Shown here: positions 46,101-54,944 of the stretch, in pieces | Numbering within the stretch: the first letter of the stretch is position 1 | Layout of the letters: every line of letters begins with the position of its first letter | Source: Flavobacterium arcticum | GTDB lineage: Bacteria; Bacteroidota; Bacteroidia; Flavobacteriales; Flavobacteriaceae | Direction of reading: 5' to 3' | Assembly: GCF_003344925.1 (NCBI RefSeq) | Contig: NZ_CP031188.1 | Location: 1,362,501 to 1,426,500 of the forward strand | DNA: 64,000 nucleotides | Translations under genes and position numbers: made by a program | The notes under the pieces: generated by a model | What the model was told of the DNA's origin: nothing | Database searches by the model: none | What the model saw: the letters and a program-made list of their open reading frames with translations, nothing else

Positions 46101-49074
46101 TACCTTGGTTAGTCCAGCCAAAAGTAGCTGTTGTTTGCTCTACATCACTAATTGCTAAATCAATAGGTTGTGGGCATGTTATAAGTGAAAGACTTACATT
46201 ATCAATAGCTGCTGGAGCTGTACCAATACTACCATCATTTCTCCACTCAAAAATTAGTCGAACAGTACTACCTGCATAAGCAGATACATTAACTACAGCA
46301 TTCTCTGTTTCCCAACCAGCGGTATCATTAAAGTTACCTCCTACTTGAAAAGCATCAGTACCTGCGGCACCAGCATTTGTTTGTGTGCCAGCTACAGGTG
46401 TAAATGTTACAGGAACCATCCATACTCTTACATAATCACAACAGTTTTCACCGTCAATATTATAATCAAAGCTTAAATCTGCTTCAAGAGCACTTACAGG
46501 AACTGCAATGTCTCTATAAGCTTGTACTACAGATGTACTATTGTTAGTATAGTTAGTAGTTGTACCACCATCATTAGATATGTAAAGGGAGTGCGTAGGA
46601 CTATTATTAATAGCTTCCCCTACAACCCACTGGTTAGTAGCTGTACCATTATTTAGTGTCCAGCTTATAGTTCCTTCATAATCTTCTTCAAAATCCATTG
46701 AAGCAGGAACTTGAGGAGTTGTAAATTGAACAGGACCTACCCAGAAACTAGTATCGCCAGGACCACAATTACTTCTTACCCAAAACCAATAAGCGGTAGA
46801 TGGAGCAAGAGAACCAATAGTAACTGACTCTAAAGCTGTATTTCCTGTAGGAACAGTTAAATCATCTGGAGCTGTACTTGCAGTTGCAAAATAATAATCG
46901 AATGTAGGAGTTACAGATGTTGGAGATGTCCAAGCAAAAGTAACTTCGTCTTCTTGTAAATCATCTATTGCTAAATCTGCTGGTGAAGGACATGTGATAA
47001 GTGAAACATCTATATTATCAATAGCTGCTGGTGCTGTACCAACACTTCCATCATTTCTCCACTCAAAAACAAGTCGCATTACTTCGTTTGAATAAGCAGT
47101 TAAATCAACAACATTAAGCTCAGTTTCCCATCCGCTACTATCGTTAAAGTTACCACCTATTTGAAAAGCATTTGCACCTGCTGCACCTGCGTTTATTTGT
47201 GTGCCTACTGTAGGTGTAAATGATGCAGGAACTATCCAAACTCTTACATAGTCACAACAGTTTTCACCATCAATATTATAATCAAAAGAAAGAGTTGCTT
47301 GATCAACAGCTGCTGGCATTTGAATATCTCTATAAGCATGCACTACAGATGTACTGTTGATTGTATAGTTAGTAGTTACTCCGTTATCGTTAGAAACGTA
47401 TAATGATTGAGTACCACCATTTGCAATAGCTGTACCTACATTCCACTGGTTTGTAGCTGTACCATTACTTAAAGACCATCCGTGTACACCCTCAAAGTCT
47501 TGAGAGTAATCCATAGCTGCAGCAACTTGCGTAGTAGAAAATCCGTAAGGACCCGCCCATGCACTAAAAGTACCATCGCCACAATCAGCTCTTACAAAGT
47601 ACTCATAGTTTGTTGCTTCATCTAATCCTATAGCGGCATATTCTGGAGTTGTATTAACTGTTGTACCAGCACCAGTAGGAATACCATCGCCAGCATTTTG
47701 AACAACAATTTCCCATAAAGTAGCTGCACCTGGATTTGTCCAAGAAAGGTTAGCAGATTCATGATCTGCACCAGTTGTTGGTAAGCCTTCAGGCTCAGCA
47801 CAAAATACTTGCTGTATAGTAAGTGTATATGGAGTAGATTGAGGGAAACCATCTGTAGAAATTACAATATAATAGGTTTCTCCATTTGTTACTGCAAAAT
47901 TATCTAAAGTTACAGGGTTAGCTGCAAAGTTAGTAAAGCCACCATCTATACAAGCAGTACCTATATCGGCACAGTCGCTATAAACAAATATACCAGAGTC
48001 AGCTCCGTTATTCGTCATTTCAATACTAATAAGACCATCTATAGTAGATGTAAATGAGTATACTACATCGTCACCATTAAGGTAGTTTCCTGTAGTACCA
48101 CAACCTGTAGCTCCTGGAGATGCATTATAGTCGTCTCCGTAGTTAGAAGTATTATCAGTAGTAGAGTAAGGTAGTGTAGCAATCTCTATTGGAGCACCAC
48201 ATGTTTCTCCCATAGCTACTGTACTAAAAAGAAACGGTCCTATTAGTTCGCTACTTGACTCATCAGTACAAAGTGCACGAACATAATATTTATAATCAGT
48301 ATCCTCTGTAAGAGGTGTAACACCATCTGCTAGCGTTGTAGCAGTATATGGAAGTGTACCAGTATAAGTTATACCAGTAACGTTAGGAATACCTGCTGCA
48401 GGAAGTACTATTACTTCCCAAGATGTAGCACCACTTGGGTTAGCCCAAGTAAGTTCTGCAGAGTCAGTCCCAATAAGATCAGTGTCAAGGTCTGTAGGAT
48501 CTAAACATTGTTCTACCACCATTACATCGTCAACTAGCCAACGGTCACCGTTATCACCAGCCATTACAAAAGCAATGTGTACATCTTGACCTATATAAAT
48601 TGCAGGAATAGTTACTACTTTTTCGGTATAAGTAGTTTGCGAAGGGTTAATTATAAGCTCTGTCCATTCTTGTATGTTAGTATAATTGGCAGCGTCAAAT
48701 GCATCAGTAACATTTGTCGAGATCATTATACGATAAATAGATCCGTTATCTCCACCAAGACTAAGCCTCGACCAAAAGCGAAGCTGTGGATTAGCAGGAA
48801 CAGTAAATGAAGGGGTAACTAACCAATCTTCAGGAATGCCTGTTGCTACGTTTTCTTTATTAAGATAAGCGGCGTGTGCCCCTGTATGAGCAGGCTGAGT
48901 AGCACTTCCGTCGGCTTGTACCCAAAAGGCGGCAGGCCCAATTGCGTTGTCGTGTACTTCCCATCCCGTAGGAGGAAACACACCTGTGTCGTCAAAACTT
49001 TCTAAAGGAAGACCTTGCGAAAAGGCTCCCAGAGAGAGTAATGACATGAAAAATAAAAAGGTAATTTTTTTCAT
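43129..49074 (-). CDS. giant secreted fibronectin-type adhesin, C-terminus lost by deletion
   Basis: 1981 residues. Signal peptide (ends 'LGAFSQ'); choice-of-anchor J/MAM-like domain (~20-190; 'FPPTGWEVHDN', 'DRWLVDDVMV'); many FnIII domains ('ATAWEIIVVPTGDPAP', 'YDIYVRANCGPDD'), with two ~175-residue MAM-like repeats at residues ~522-697 and ~793-968; a 'GYEF-TDTGGNTW' domain; and Ig/PKD-like C-terminal domains (~1500-1970). It stops at 'VEYSWMLDG' plus nine residues (RLCLRPYHL) that are an out-of-frame reading of the porP/sprF remnant. No T9SS type B sorting domain remains, so the product is unlikely to reach the surface. The N-terminal 1,970 residues are open and look intact. Confidence 0.85.
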   Translation of the reverse strand: MKKITFLFFMSLLSLGAFSQGLPLESFDDTGVFPPTGWEVHDNAIGPAAFWVQADGSATQPAHTGAHAAYLNKENVATGIPEDWLVTPSFTVPANPQLRFWSRLSLGGDNGSIYRIMISTNVTDAFDAANYTNIQEWTELIINPSQTTYTEKVVTIPAIYIGQDVHIAFVMAGDNGDRWLVDDVMVVEQCLDPTDLDTDLIGTDSAELTWANPSGATSWEVIVLPAAGIPNVTGITYTGTLPYTATTLADGVTPLTEDTDYKYYVRALCTDESSSELIGPFLFSTVAMGETCGAPIEIATLPYSTTDNTSNYGDDYNASPGATGCGTTGNYLNGDDVVYSFTSTIDGLISIEMTNNGADSGIFVYSDCADIGTACIDGGFTNFAANPVTLDNFAVTNGETYYIVISTDGFPQSTPYTLTIQQVFCAEPEGLPTTGADHESANLSWTNPGAATLWEIVVQNAGDGIPTGAGTTVNTTPEYAAIGLDEATNYEYFVRADCGDGTFSAWAGPYGFSTTQVAAAMDYSQDFEGVHGWSLSNGTATNQWNVGTAIANGGTQSLYVSNDNGVTTNYTINSTSVVHAYRDIQMPAAVDQATLSFDYNIDGENCCDYVRVWIVPASFTPTVGTQINAGAAGANAFQIGGNFNDSSGWETELNVVDLTAYSNEVMRLVFEWRNDGSVGTAPAAIDNIDVSLITCPSPADLAIDDLQEDEVTFAWTSPTSVTPTFDYYFATASTAPDDLTVPTGNTALESVTIGSLAPSTAYWFWVRSNCGPGDTSFWVGPVQFTTPQVPASMDFEEDYEGTISWTLNNGTATNQWVVGEAINNSPTHSLYISNDGGTTTNYTNNSTSVVQAYRDIAVPVSALEADLSFDYNIDGENCCDYVRVWMVPVTFTPVAGTQTNAGAAGTDAFQVGGNFNDTAGWETENAVVNVSAYAGSTVRLIFEWRNDGSIGTAPAAIDNVSLSLITCPQPIDLAISDVEQTTATFGWTNQGTATAWEIYYVPAGDPAPTDVTVGTPAPVNPHPLTGLDESTPYDIYVRAICGVDDISQWSGPLNFQTQCGSFNVPFFEGFNTDSTSELCWTVLNENADFDTWNMNNGFNQFEGDQCASINTDFNNGNNDDWLISPTINLTGNQRLRFHQRVQSTFEPNDFEVLLSTTGIDAADFTVTLIPLASYDNTEYVEYEVYLEDAADVLISGPVNIAWHIPNGGLDGWNLFIDNVIVDDIPSCPQPVDLAVFDISNTTTSISWTEMGSATAWEIIVVPTGDPAPADDAVGIPADSNPFTLPEGTIGAGLTYDIYVRANCGPDDLSLWSGPITFNSAICPLDAQCGYEFIMTDTGGNTWNNNTMSVIQNGIIVGTLTGPTNADGTNPVTATVPLCAGVPFQLVWNDDGFSDQQVGVEIVNPFDETIYTKLPGEGSAPSTLYEGIPNCEPITCPQPTDLMSEGYNFDSVELSWTPGDVETQWELVIQTSGGAYPGENPTSVVAVDGDPEYILTGINPDVFYEYYVRAICGEGDESFWSGPFEFSLFSPPGCAAVDVFDDELEIIAPNSEISLCPGDDTCFDFSANYYQLKETDTYDVESIDYSPPYPFLGGTELNVTTDDIWSPVVDLPFDFCFFGETYNEAKVGSNGVVQFGENMTDAGNCPWSYSQSVPDPAFPIKNAIYGVYQDINPAVAGSDVSINYQVLGNYPCRALVVNYYDVPQFSCGLSVGTQTTQIVIYEVSNIIEVYVENRTSCVGWNSGNGVIGIQNSAGTEGFTPPGRNTGDWTATEEAWRFTPSGDNLSVVFEWLENGDFVTNDTDLQVCPTEETVITARATYTACTGEEIIKENNFTIHVGEPIIANEPQDLTACSSGEEVTFDLTESLDGIMDDLTGYNFTFYASQEAAELGLDDNLPESYTTDTAQTVYIRITEGEIECPIFRSFELILTNIPPAFTVTEDVTVCEGTPVTLEVFAGNFDPNAPDVEYSWMLDGRLCLRPYHL
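46172..47512 (-). repeat. two internal duplicated modules in the adhesin
   Basis: Modules at 46986-47512 and 46172-46698 (offset ~814 bp, including an FnIII domain) encode near-matching segments: 'NGTATNQWNVG' against 'NGTATNQWVVG', 'SFDYNIDGENCCDYVRVW' in both, 'QIGGNFND' against 'QVGGNFND', 'FEWRNDGSVGTAPAAIDN' against 'FEWRNDGSIGTAPAAIDN'. They are recent enough to be strongly alike and could promote recombination. Confidence 0.85.
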
Positions 49075-49213
49075 AGATTTAAGGGTTTAGCTAAATTTAA
49101 TCCTCAAATTTAAAAAAATATAACTTATGCGTAACATTTTATTTAAATTTAACATAAGAAAACCAAAAAAAGTGTATAGTTTGAATACTTAAAAAAAACC
49201 TTGTTTTTTTTTG

Positions 49214-49221
49214 TAAATTTG
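49214..49221 (+). promoter_or_regulatory. -7 box of hflX
   Basis: TAAATTTG fits TAnnTTTG and predicts a start near 49228, 11 nt before the ATG at 49239. This rules out the GTG at 49221 as start. Confidence 0.5.
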
Positions 49222-49238
49222 TGATATACATAAAAATT

Positions 49239-50483
49239 ATGCTTGAAAAAGAAATTATAAATTTCGAAAAGACAGTTATTGCAGGAGTTATAACACAGGA
49301 GCAAGATGAAGAAAAGCTGTCAGAGTACCTTGATGAACTAGAGTTTTTAACTTTTACCGCCGGAGGTGAAGTAGTAAAACGATTCTCTCAAAAGATGGAA
49401 CGCCCTAACCCCAAAACCTTTTTAGGCACGGGTAAAATAGAGCAAATTCATCTTTATATAAAAGAAAATGATATTAAGACTATTATTTTTGATGATGAGT
49501 TGACACCTGCTCAGCAAAAAAATTTAAATAAGATACTAGACTGTAAAGTACTGGATAGAACAAATCTTATTCTTGATATTTTTGCACAACGTGCCGAAAC
49601 ATCTTATGCACGTACACAGGTAGAGCTGGCACAATGCCAATATTTATTGCCACGCCTTAGTGGTATGTGGACACACCTTGAACGACAACGTGGGGGTATT
49701 GGTATGCGTGGTCCTGGTGAAACGGAAATTGAAACTGATAGACGTATTGTGCGCGATAGGATTGCGTTACTAAAAGATAAAATTAAGACTATAGACAAGC
49801 AAATGTCTGTACAGCGCAGCAATCGTGGCGCGCTGGTTCGTGTAGCACTGGTAGGATACACTAATGTGGGGAAATCTACTTTAATGAATGTTATAAGTAA
49901 AAGTGAGGTTTTTGTAGAAAATAAACTTTTTGCAACATTAGATACCACAGTGCGTAAAGTGGTAATAAAAAACCTTCCGTTTTTACTGTCAGATACCGTA
50001 GGGTTTATTAGAAAACTACCTACCCAGCTTATAGAATCGTTTAAAAGTACATTAGATGAAGTGCGTGAGGCTGACTTGCTGCTGCATGTTGTAGATATTT
50101 CGCATGCTGATTTTGAAGACCACATCGCATCGGTAAATAATATATTGCAAGATATAGGCTGTATAGATAAACAGACTATTATGGTTTTTAATAAAATTGA
50201 TGCTTACAAGCCATTAACTATTGATGAGGATGACTTGATTACCGAAAAGACATCACGACATTATACGCTAGAAGAGTGGAAATCTACTTGGATGGCAAAT
50301 GTAGGAGAGCACAATGCATTATTTATATCGGCAGTAAATAAAGAAAACTTCGAGGAGTTTCGCGAAAAGGTATACCAAGCAGTAAGAGAAATACATATTA
50401 CACGCTTTCCTTATAACAACTTTTTATATCCAGAATATAAAGACAATATGGCTGTTGAGAAAGAGGATAGTGAAGAGGAATAG
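49239..50483 (+). CDS. hflX: ribosome-associated GTPase HflX
   Basis: 414 residues from the ATG at 49239. An N-terminal HflX domain ('NPKTFLGTGKIEQIHLYI', 'DDELTPAQQKNLNKIL', 'DRTNLILDIFAQRAETS') is followed by a coiled coil with the family's 'RGGIGMRGPGETEIETDRR' (in part) and the GTPase: G1 'GYTNVGKST' (~206-214), G2 region 'FATLDTTVRKV', G3 'SDTVGFIRKLP', G4 'FNKIDA'. HflX splits stalled ribosomes after heat or antibiotic stress. No hfq or hflKC nearby, unlike in E. coli. Monocistronic. Confidence 0.95.
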   Translation: MLEKEIINFEKTVIAGVITQEQDEEKLSEYLDELEFLTFTAGGEVVKRFSQKMERPNPKTFLGTGKIEQIHLYIKENDIKTIIFDDELTPAQQKNLNKILDCKVLDRTNLILDIFAQRAETSYARTQVELAQCQYLLPRLSGMWTHLERQRGGIGMRGPGETEIETDRRIVRDRIALLKDKIKTIDKQMSVQRSNRGALVRVALVGYTNVGKSTLMNVISKSEVFVENKLFATLDTTVRKVVIKNLPFLLSDTVGFIRKLPTQLIESFKSTLDEVREADLLLHVVDISHADFEDHIASVNNILQDIGCIDKQTIMVFNKIDAYKPLTIDEDDLITEKTSRHYTLEEWKSTWMANVGEHNALFISAVNKENFEEFREKVYQAVREIHITRFPYNNFLYPEYKDNMAVEKEDSEEE

Positions 50484-50520
50484 TAAGATTATATTAAATA
50501 CTTGAAAAAGTAATATAAAC

Positions 50521-50556
50521 AAAAGCGGGACATTGTAAAATGTCCCGCTTTTTATA
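50521..50556. terminator. bidirectional terminator between hflX and the DUF5689 gene
   Basis: A 14-bp perfect stem (50521-50534 with 50539-50552, AAAAGCGGGACATT), GTAA loop, T-run after it. Confidence 0.9.
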
Positions 50557-50574
50557 TGATGTATATTTAACAGA

Positions 50575-51987
50575 TTAGTTTCCGCTAAACACTACGTTGT
50601 CTATTTGGAATGCACCATCAAGATCTTCATCTACACCAGAACCAGTGTATTTGAAACCGATGTGTATTTGACCTGTATAACCTGAAAGGTTAACCACTCC
50701 AGAGTTAACAAACTCATACCAGCTAGTTGTTGATGTAGGTAAATCTACTTGGCTTGTGATATTAACCACAGTAGCACCAGCTATATCAGTACCATCAAAG
50801 TTTGTAATAACAAATACTTCAAGTTTGTTACCATCAGCATCAACGTCAAGGTGGTGTTGTGCTGTTTCAAACTGCATTGTTACATTAGTATTAGCATCAA
50901 GATCTATTACAGGAGTTATTAACCACGCTGCGTTAATATCGCTACCAGATCCGAAAGAACTAAATTCAGCATATCCATTTTCTTCATATACTTTTTCGCT
51001 CCATCCCCAGTTACCTTCTTCTATAATGTTATACCATCCATCAAAGTTAAAAGTAGTGTTGTTTTCTGCAGACTGGAAATCTTCTGTAAAGAACGGTGTT
51101 CCTGGATCTACAGGCTCGCCACCTATTCTTTCTTCTGTAAGGTTAAGGTCTGCTTCATAACGAGATACAAACTGGTAAGTAGTACTAAATTTAGTAAGTA
51201 TACCTGTTATTGTACCACTGTTAGAAGGTATCATTATACCTGCATAATCAGCATATTCACTAGTTCTAAAAGGAACGGTTAATGTTTCTTCTTCAGAGTC
51301 TGTAATGTAAGTAAGTGTTTGTCCGCCACCATCTACGTTACTTGCGTTAAAGTAAGTTTGGTTAAGCGAAGCATCTGTAAACTGTACTCCTTGAAATTTA
51401 ATAAGTCTTCCTAAGTAGCTATCGTTAACTTCACTAAGATCAGAGATAGTGTTAATAAGGTTTTCTTCAGGAATTATAGTACAAGACCTTGTAATGTAGC
51501 TTTCATAAAGCTCAGCAGGTATTTGCCCAATGTTACCATTATAAAGCGCACCTATTTGTAAAGTGTTGCTTCTTATTTGTGTATAAAGACCATCAAGGCT
51601 AATGTAAACTTTTCTTCCTAAACCATAATCAGTAAACAAGTCAGATTGGTTTATTTGTAAAGAGAAACCTATTTCTCCTGCATACTGTTCGCCATTTTCG
51701 CCAGTAACAATGTTGTTAAGGTATATTGTTTTGTAGAAGTTACCACCTTTGTCGCTAGATACTACTACAGCCTCTATAACATCAGGGTTGTTCTCATCTG
51801 CACTTGTATATAATACTGCTGCATCAGTAGCTTGGTTATATATATCTTGTACAGTTTTAGTAGCTGTCATACTAGGTTCGTTACACTCTAGTGTAGGAAC
51901 AGAGTAGTCATCGTCATTAACACAGCTGGTAAGAGAACCTGCTGCCATTGCCATGATTAAAATCGATTTTACAAAATTTGTTTTCAT
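50575..51987 (-). CDS. DUF5689 surface lipoprotein with choice-of-anchor J domain
   Basis: 470 residues. Lipoprotein signal with lipobox 'GSLTSC' (Cys22), then an acidic stretch ('VNDDD') that may act as a surface-export signal in Bacteroidetes lipoproteins. DUF5689 covers ~50-290 ('VIEAVVVSSDKGGNFYKTIYL' in part, 'GLGRKVYISLDGLYTQI', 'FQGVQFTDASLNQTYF'), a domain related to OB-like nucleotide-binding proteins in secreted nucleases. A choice-of-anchor J/MAM-like domain is at ~305-468. It lies 17 bp after the TonB receptor gene in the same direction, so it is probably the receptor's surface-exposed partner. Confidence 0.88.
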   Translation of the reverse strand: MKTNFVKSILIMAMAAGSLTSCVNDDDYSVPTLECNEPSMTATKTVQDIYNQATDAAVLYTSADENNPDVIEAVVVSSDKGGNFYKTIYLNNIVTGENGEQYAGEIGFSLQINQSDLFTDYGLGRKVYISLDGLYTQIRSNTLQIGALYNGNIGQIPAELYESYITRSCTIIPEENLINTISDLSEVNDSYLGRLIKFQGVQFTDASLNQTYFNASNVDGGGQTLTYITDSEEETLTVPFRTSEYADYAGIMIPSNSGTITGILTKFSTTYQFVSRYEADLNLTEERIGGEPVDPGTPFFTEDFQSAENNTTFNFDGWYNIIEEGNWGWSEKVYEENGYAEFSSFGSGSDINAAWLITPVIDLDANTNVTMQFETAQHHLDVDADGNKLEVFVITNFDGTDIAGATVVNITSQVDLPTSTTSWYEFVNSGVVNLSGYTGQIHIGFKYTGSGVDEDLDGAFQIDNVVFSGN

Positions 51988-52004
51988 ATTAATTTTATTT
52001 TAAT

Positions 52005-54806
52005 TTAGAAGTTTAAGTATAGGTTTACGAAATAGTTTCTTCCGTAACCGTAAAAATATTTAGTACCAAAAGAACGTGTAGGTCCTGCCAAATCTTGGCT
52101 AAGTTGTCTGTAGTTAGCATTTCTTGCTTGCTCAAATCCACCTGTTTTGTATGAAAAATCAAAAACATTGTTAACACTCACAAAAACACCAATTGTTTTA
52201 CCATAACTTATTCTCCAAGACTTACCACCTTTTAGGTTAATAAGCGTTGCAGGGTCAAGTTTTTCTTGCTTTAGCAATTCTCTTGCTCCTTCTTCTGTAG
52301 CTTCTGGGAAAGGGAAACCGTTAGCATCTTCATTATTAATAAAGAAGTTATCTGTTCTTAATAACGGAGAAATATCTACATAACTATCAGCAAGGTAGTT
52401 TACACTAGCCCCAACCCACCAGTAGTGCGGGTCTCTGTACTCAAGTTGGAAAGAGTAAGCTTGTTGTGGCATACCTGGTTGCTTATAATCTTTTAAGGTA
52501 GCACGACCAAAGTCTACAGTAGAACGAATATTATCTACATTTAGTTTTACATTCGGGTTGCTATCATAAGTATATTGCCCATAAGCAGCAACAGCAGTAG
52601 CTGTAATGGTAGCTGTAACTTTGTATTCTAAACTAAGTTCAGTACCCATATTTACTCTGTCAAGACCAGTTACTGTTTCAGATACAAATGCATTTCCGTT
52701 TTCAGATATTTGAGTTCCATCTGAAGTAAGTACTCCAAGACCTTCTGTAAAGTAGAAACCTATATCTGTAGCATCGGTAATTTTAGAATAATATGCTGTA
52801 AAACGTGCTTTAAGATTTGGAGCCCTTATTATATAACTCAAATCACCACCCATTATTTTCTCATTCTCAAGTCCATCTACAAAGTTGTTATTTAACCTAG
52901 CATTAGGGAAAGAGTTTCTTAATGTAGGAGCTTTTGTCATATACAAACCGTTGAAGTCTAATATATGGCGACCTGTAATTTTGTATGTAAAGCCTCCTTT
53001 AAAGCCAAAGTTGTTAAACTCTTTCTTGTCACTTTTACCAAATGAGTTATCTGCATAGTTACCATTTTTGTAAAGCCCTTCTCTTTGATATTGTGATCTC
53101 GAGAAGTTTTGAGAAAGATAAAAATCTGCTTTACCATAAGTAAACTTAAATTGTGTAAAAGCATCAATAACATCGGCATGTAGCTTATAGTTATAGCCAA
53201 ATTTATCATTTACACCTACAACTCTGTTTGGGTTGTTAAGGTCTGTTTGTCTTGCATCTCCAAAAAGGAATGGATCAATATCAAGGTAACCAGTACCACC
53301 AAGAAGGTCTAATAGATTTTGGAAGTTGTGCGACTCTAATTTTCTATACGTTACACCTGCATTAAGTATAATGTTATCTGTAAGGCGTGAGTTTAGTATA
53401 GAGTTAGCCGTAAACATATTATCATCTCTTCTGTCTTCATACAATACAGCAAGACTCTCGCCATTCTCTAGGTTATTTTCATAAAGTTTATCCCAGTCTA
53501 TTTGTCTGTTAGCAAGGAAACTTGTTTTAGCAAGACCTGCATCTCTTATGTTATCAGGGCTATCGCCAAGGTACTCACCTGTATCAAAATCGTGTTGCGT
53601 AGTATAGTAGCTAGGTAGATTTCTGTAATAAGTAGGGTCTGGATTTCTAGTATAGTTAAAATCTAGTCTACTGTTACCTATTTTACCAAACTGGTAAGCA
53701 ATGTTAGTGTTAAGCGATGTAGCATCGGTTATTTGCCAGTAATGGCTAAGCATAAATATAGGCTCTTCTACGTCCTTATCACGAGAATTTCTTTTTTTAC
53801 CATCTTGCCATCCCCAGTAAGAGTTATATTTTTCACCAGCAAGGTCTACAACCTCTTGTGTGTTAGGAGCCGATTTACCACGCTTGTTTTGCGCATAAAT
53901 ACTGGTAAAGTTAAGGCTATGTTTGTCGTTTATTTTCTTTTCAAGACTCACAAATAAAGAGTTAGCATCATAGTCAGTACCTTCAAAGTAACCTTCTGTA
54001 GCCCATCTTCTAGACCCCGAAATAACATAAGCCCAACCTTCAGAACTCATACCAGATGCATGAGTAGCCATAGTTCTCCAGCTATAGTTAGTATTAGTAC
54101 CCGAAAGTGAAATTCTAGTACCAGGTCTGTAATTAGATGCTCTTGTGTTTATCTCCTGAGTACCTAGTATGCTACCAAAAGTATAATCAGAAGCATCAGA
54201 ACCTATTGTAAATTCCTGATTACGGGTAGCATCATTAAGACCACCCCAGTTACTCCATTGTGGTCTACCATCATACATTTTGTCCATTGGTACACCGTTT
54301 ATCATTGTCTTTCCATACTCATTGTCAAGACCTCTCACTCTAAAACGAGCCTGACCAAAGTTGTAAGCAGCAGCTTGCATAAATGCATCTCTAGATGCTT
54401 GCAGCAAACCGGCTGTACTTTCAGATCCTCCGTTGTCATCGCCCAAGTCATTTTCAGTAAGTGTAATTAGGCTTAATTGCTGTTCTGTAGTAATATCGTC
54501 TTCCAACATAATTACTCCAAGGTCAAGTGTTTCACCTTGCTTTACTTGAATGTTAAGTGTTTTAGACGAAAAGCCTGTAGTAGCAATAGTTACTGTTAGG
54601 TTTCCTTCAATAACACTTTCAAAAACAAACACACCTTCTGCATTTGTTAATACTGTTTGGTTTATGCCCTGCAACGTTGCTGTAACGTTTTGCATAGGGT
54701 CTTGCGATTTAGAATCGACTACTGTACCTTTTACAGATGCAACTTGCTGTGACCATGCGACCATAACCTGCATAACTACTAAAAGGCTGAATACTAGTTT
54801 TTTCAT
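52005..54806 (-). CDS. TonB-dependent outer membrane receptor
   Basis: 933 residues. Signal peptide (ends 'VMVAWSQ'), N-terminal carboxypeptidase-regulatory-like extension (~25-105; 'VKGTVVDSKSQDPMQNVTATL' in part), plug domain ('ARFRVRGLDNEYGKTMINGV' in part, ~150-240), and a 22-strand barrel ending in 'YFYGYGRNYFVNLYLNF' with aromatic C-terminus. It moves a substrate across the outer membrane using TonB energy. Its operon partner is a DUF5689 lipoprotein and a secreted nuclease is divergent, which suggests nucleic acid or nucleotide fragments as cargo; this is inference. A minus-strand -7 box TACATTTG (54860-54867) precedes it. Confidence 0.92.
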   Translation of the reverse strand: MKKLVFSLLVVMQVMVAWSQQVASVKGTVVDSKSQDPMQNVTATLQGINQTVLTNAEGVFVFESVIEGNLTVTIATTGFSSKTLNIQVKQGETLDLGVIMLEDDITTEQQLSLITLTENDLGDDNGGSESTAGLLQASRDAFMQAAAYNFGQARFRVRGLDNEYGKTMINGVPMDKMYDGRPQWSNWGGLNDATRNQEFTIGSDASDYTFGSILGTQEINTRASNYRPGTRISLSGTNTNYSWRTMATHASGMSSEGWAYVISGSRRWATEGYFEGTDYDANSLFVSLEKKINDKHSLNFTSIYAQNKRGKSAPNTQEVVDLAGEKYNSYWGWQDGKKRNSRDKDVEEPIFMLSHYWQITDATSLNTNIAYQFGKIGNSRLDFNYTRNPDPTYYRNLPSYYTTQHDFDTGEYLGDSPDNIRDAGLAKTSFLANRQIDWDKLYENNLENGESLAVLYEDRRDDNMFTANSILNSRLTDNIILNAGVTYRKLESHNFQNLLDLLGGTGYLDIDPFLFGDARQTDLNNPNRVVGVNDKFGYNYKLHADVIDAFTQFKFTYGKADFYLSQNFSRSQYQREGLYKNGNYADNSFGKSDKKEFNNFGFKGGFTYKITGRHILDFNGLYMTKAPTLRNSFPNARLNNNFVDGLENEKIMGGDLSYIIRAPNLKARFTAYYSKITDATDIGFYFTEGLGVLTSDGTQISENGNAFVSETVTGLDRVNMGTELSLEYKVTATITATAVAAYGQYTYDSNPNVKLNVDNIRSTVDFGRATLKDYKQPGMPQQAYSFQLEYRDPHYWWVGASVNYLADSYVDISPLLRTDNFFINNEDANGFPFPEATEEGARELLKQEKLDPATLINLKGGKSWRISYGKTIGVFVSVNNVFDFSYKTGGFEQARNANYRQLSQDLAGPTRSFGTKYFYGYGRNYFVNLYLNF

Positions 54807-54859
54807 AGATAAAATTAAATTGTTTCTATTCTGCTAAGTTAAATATTTCTTAACGGGCG

Positions 54860-54867
54860 CAAATGTA
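54860..54867 (-). promoter_or_regulatory. -7 box of the TonB receptor operon
   Basis: Minus strand TACATTTG (plus CAAATGTA), predicting a ~47-nt leader. It sits in the 138-bp gap shared with the divergent nuclease gene. Confidence 0.45.
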
Positions 54868-54944
54868 CAGCATTTAAAAATAATAACTACTTTTGGCATC
54901 TGTTTTGTTATAAAATTTGACGTTAAATTAATATTTGTTATAAA

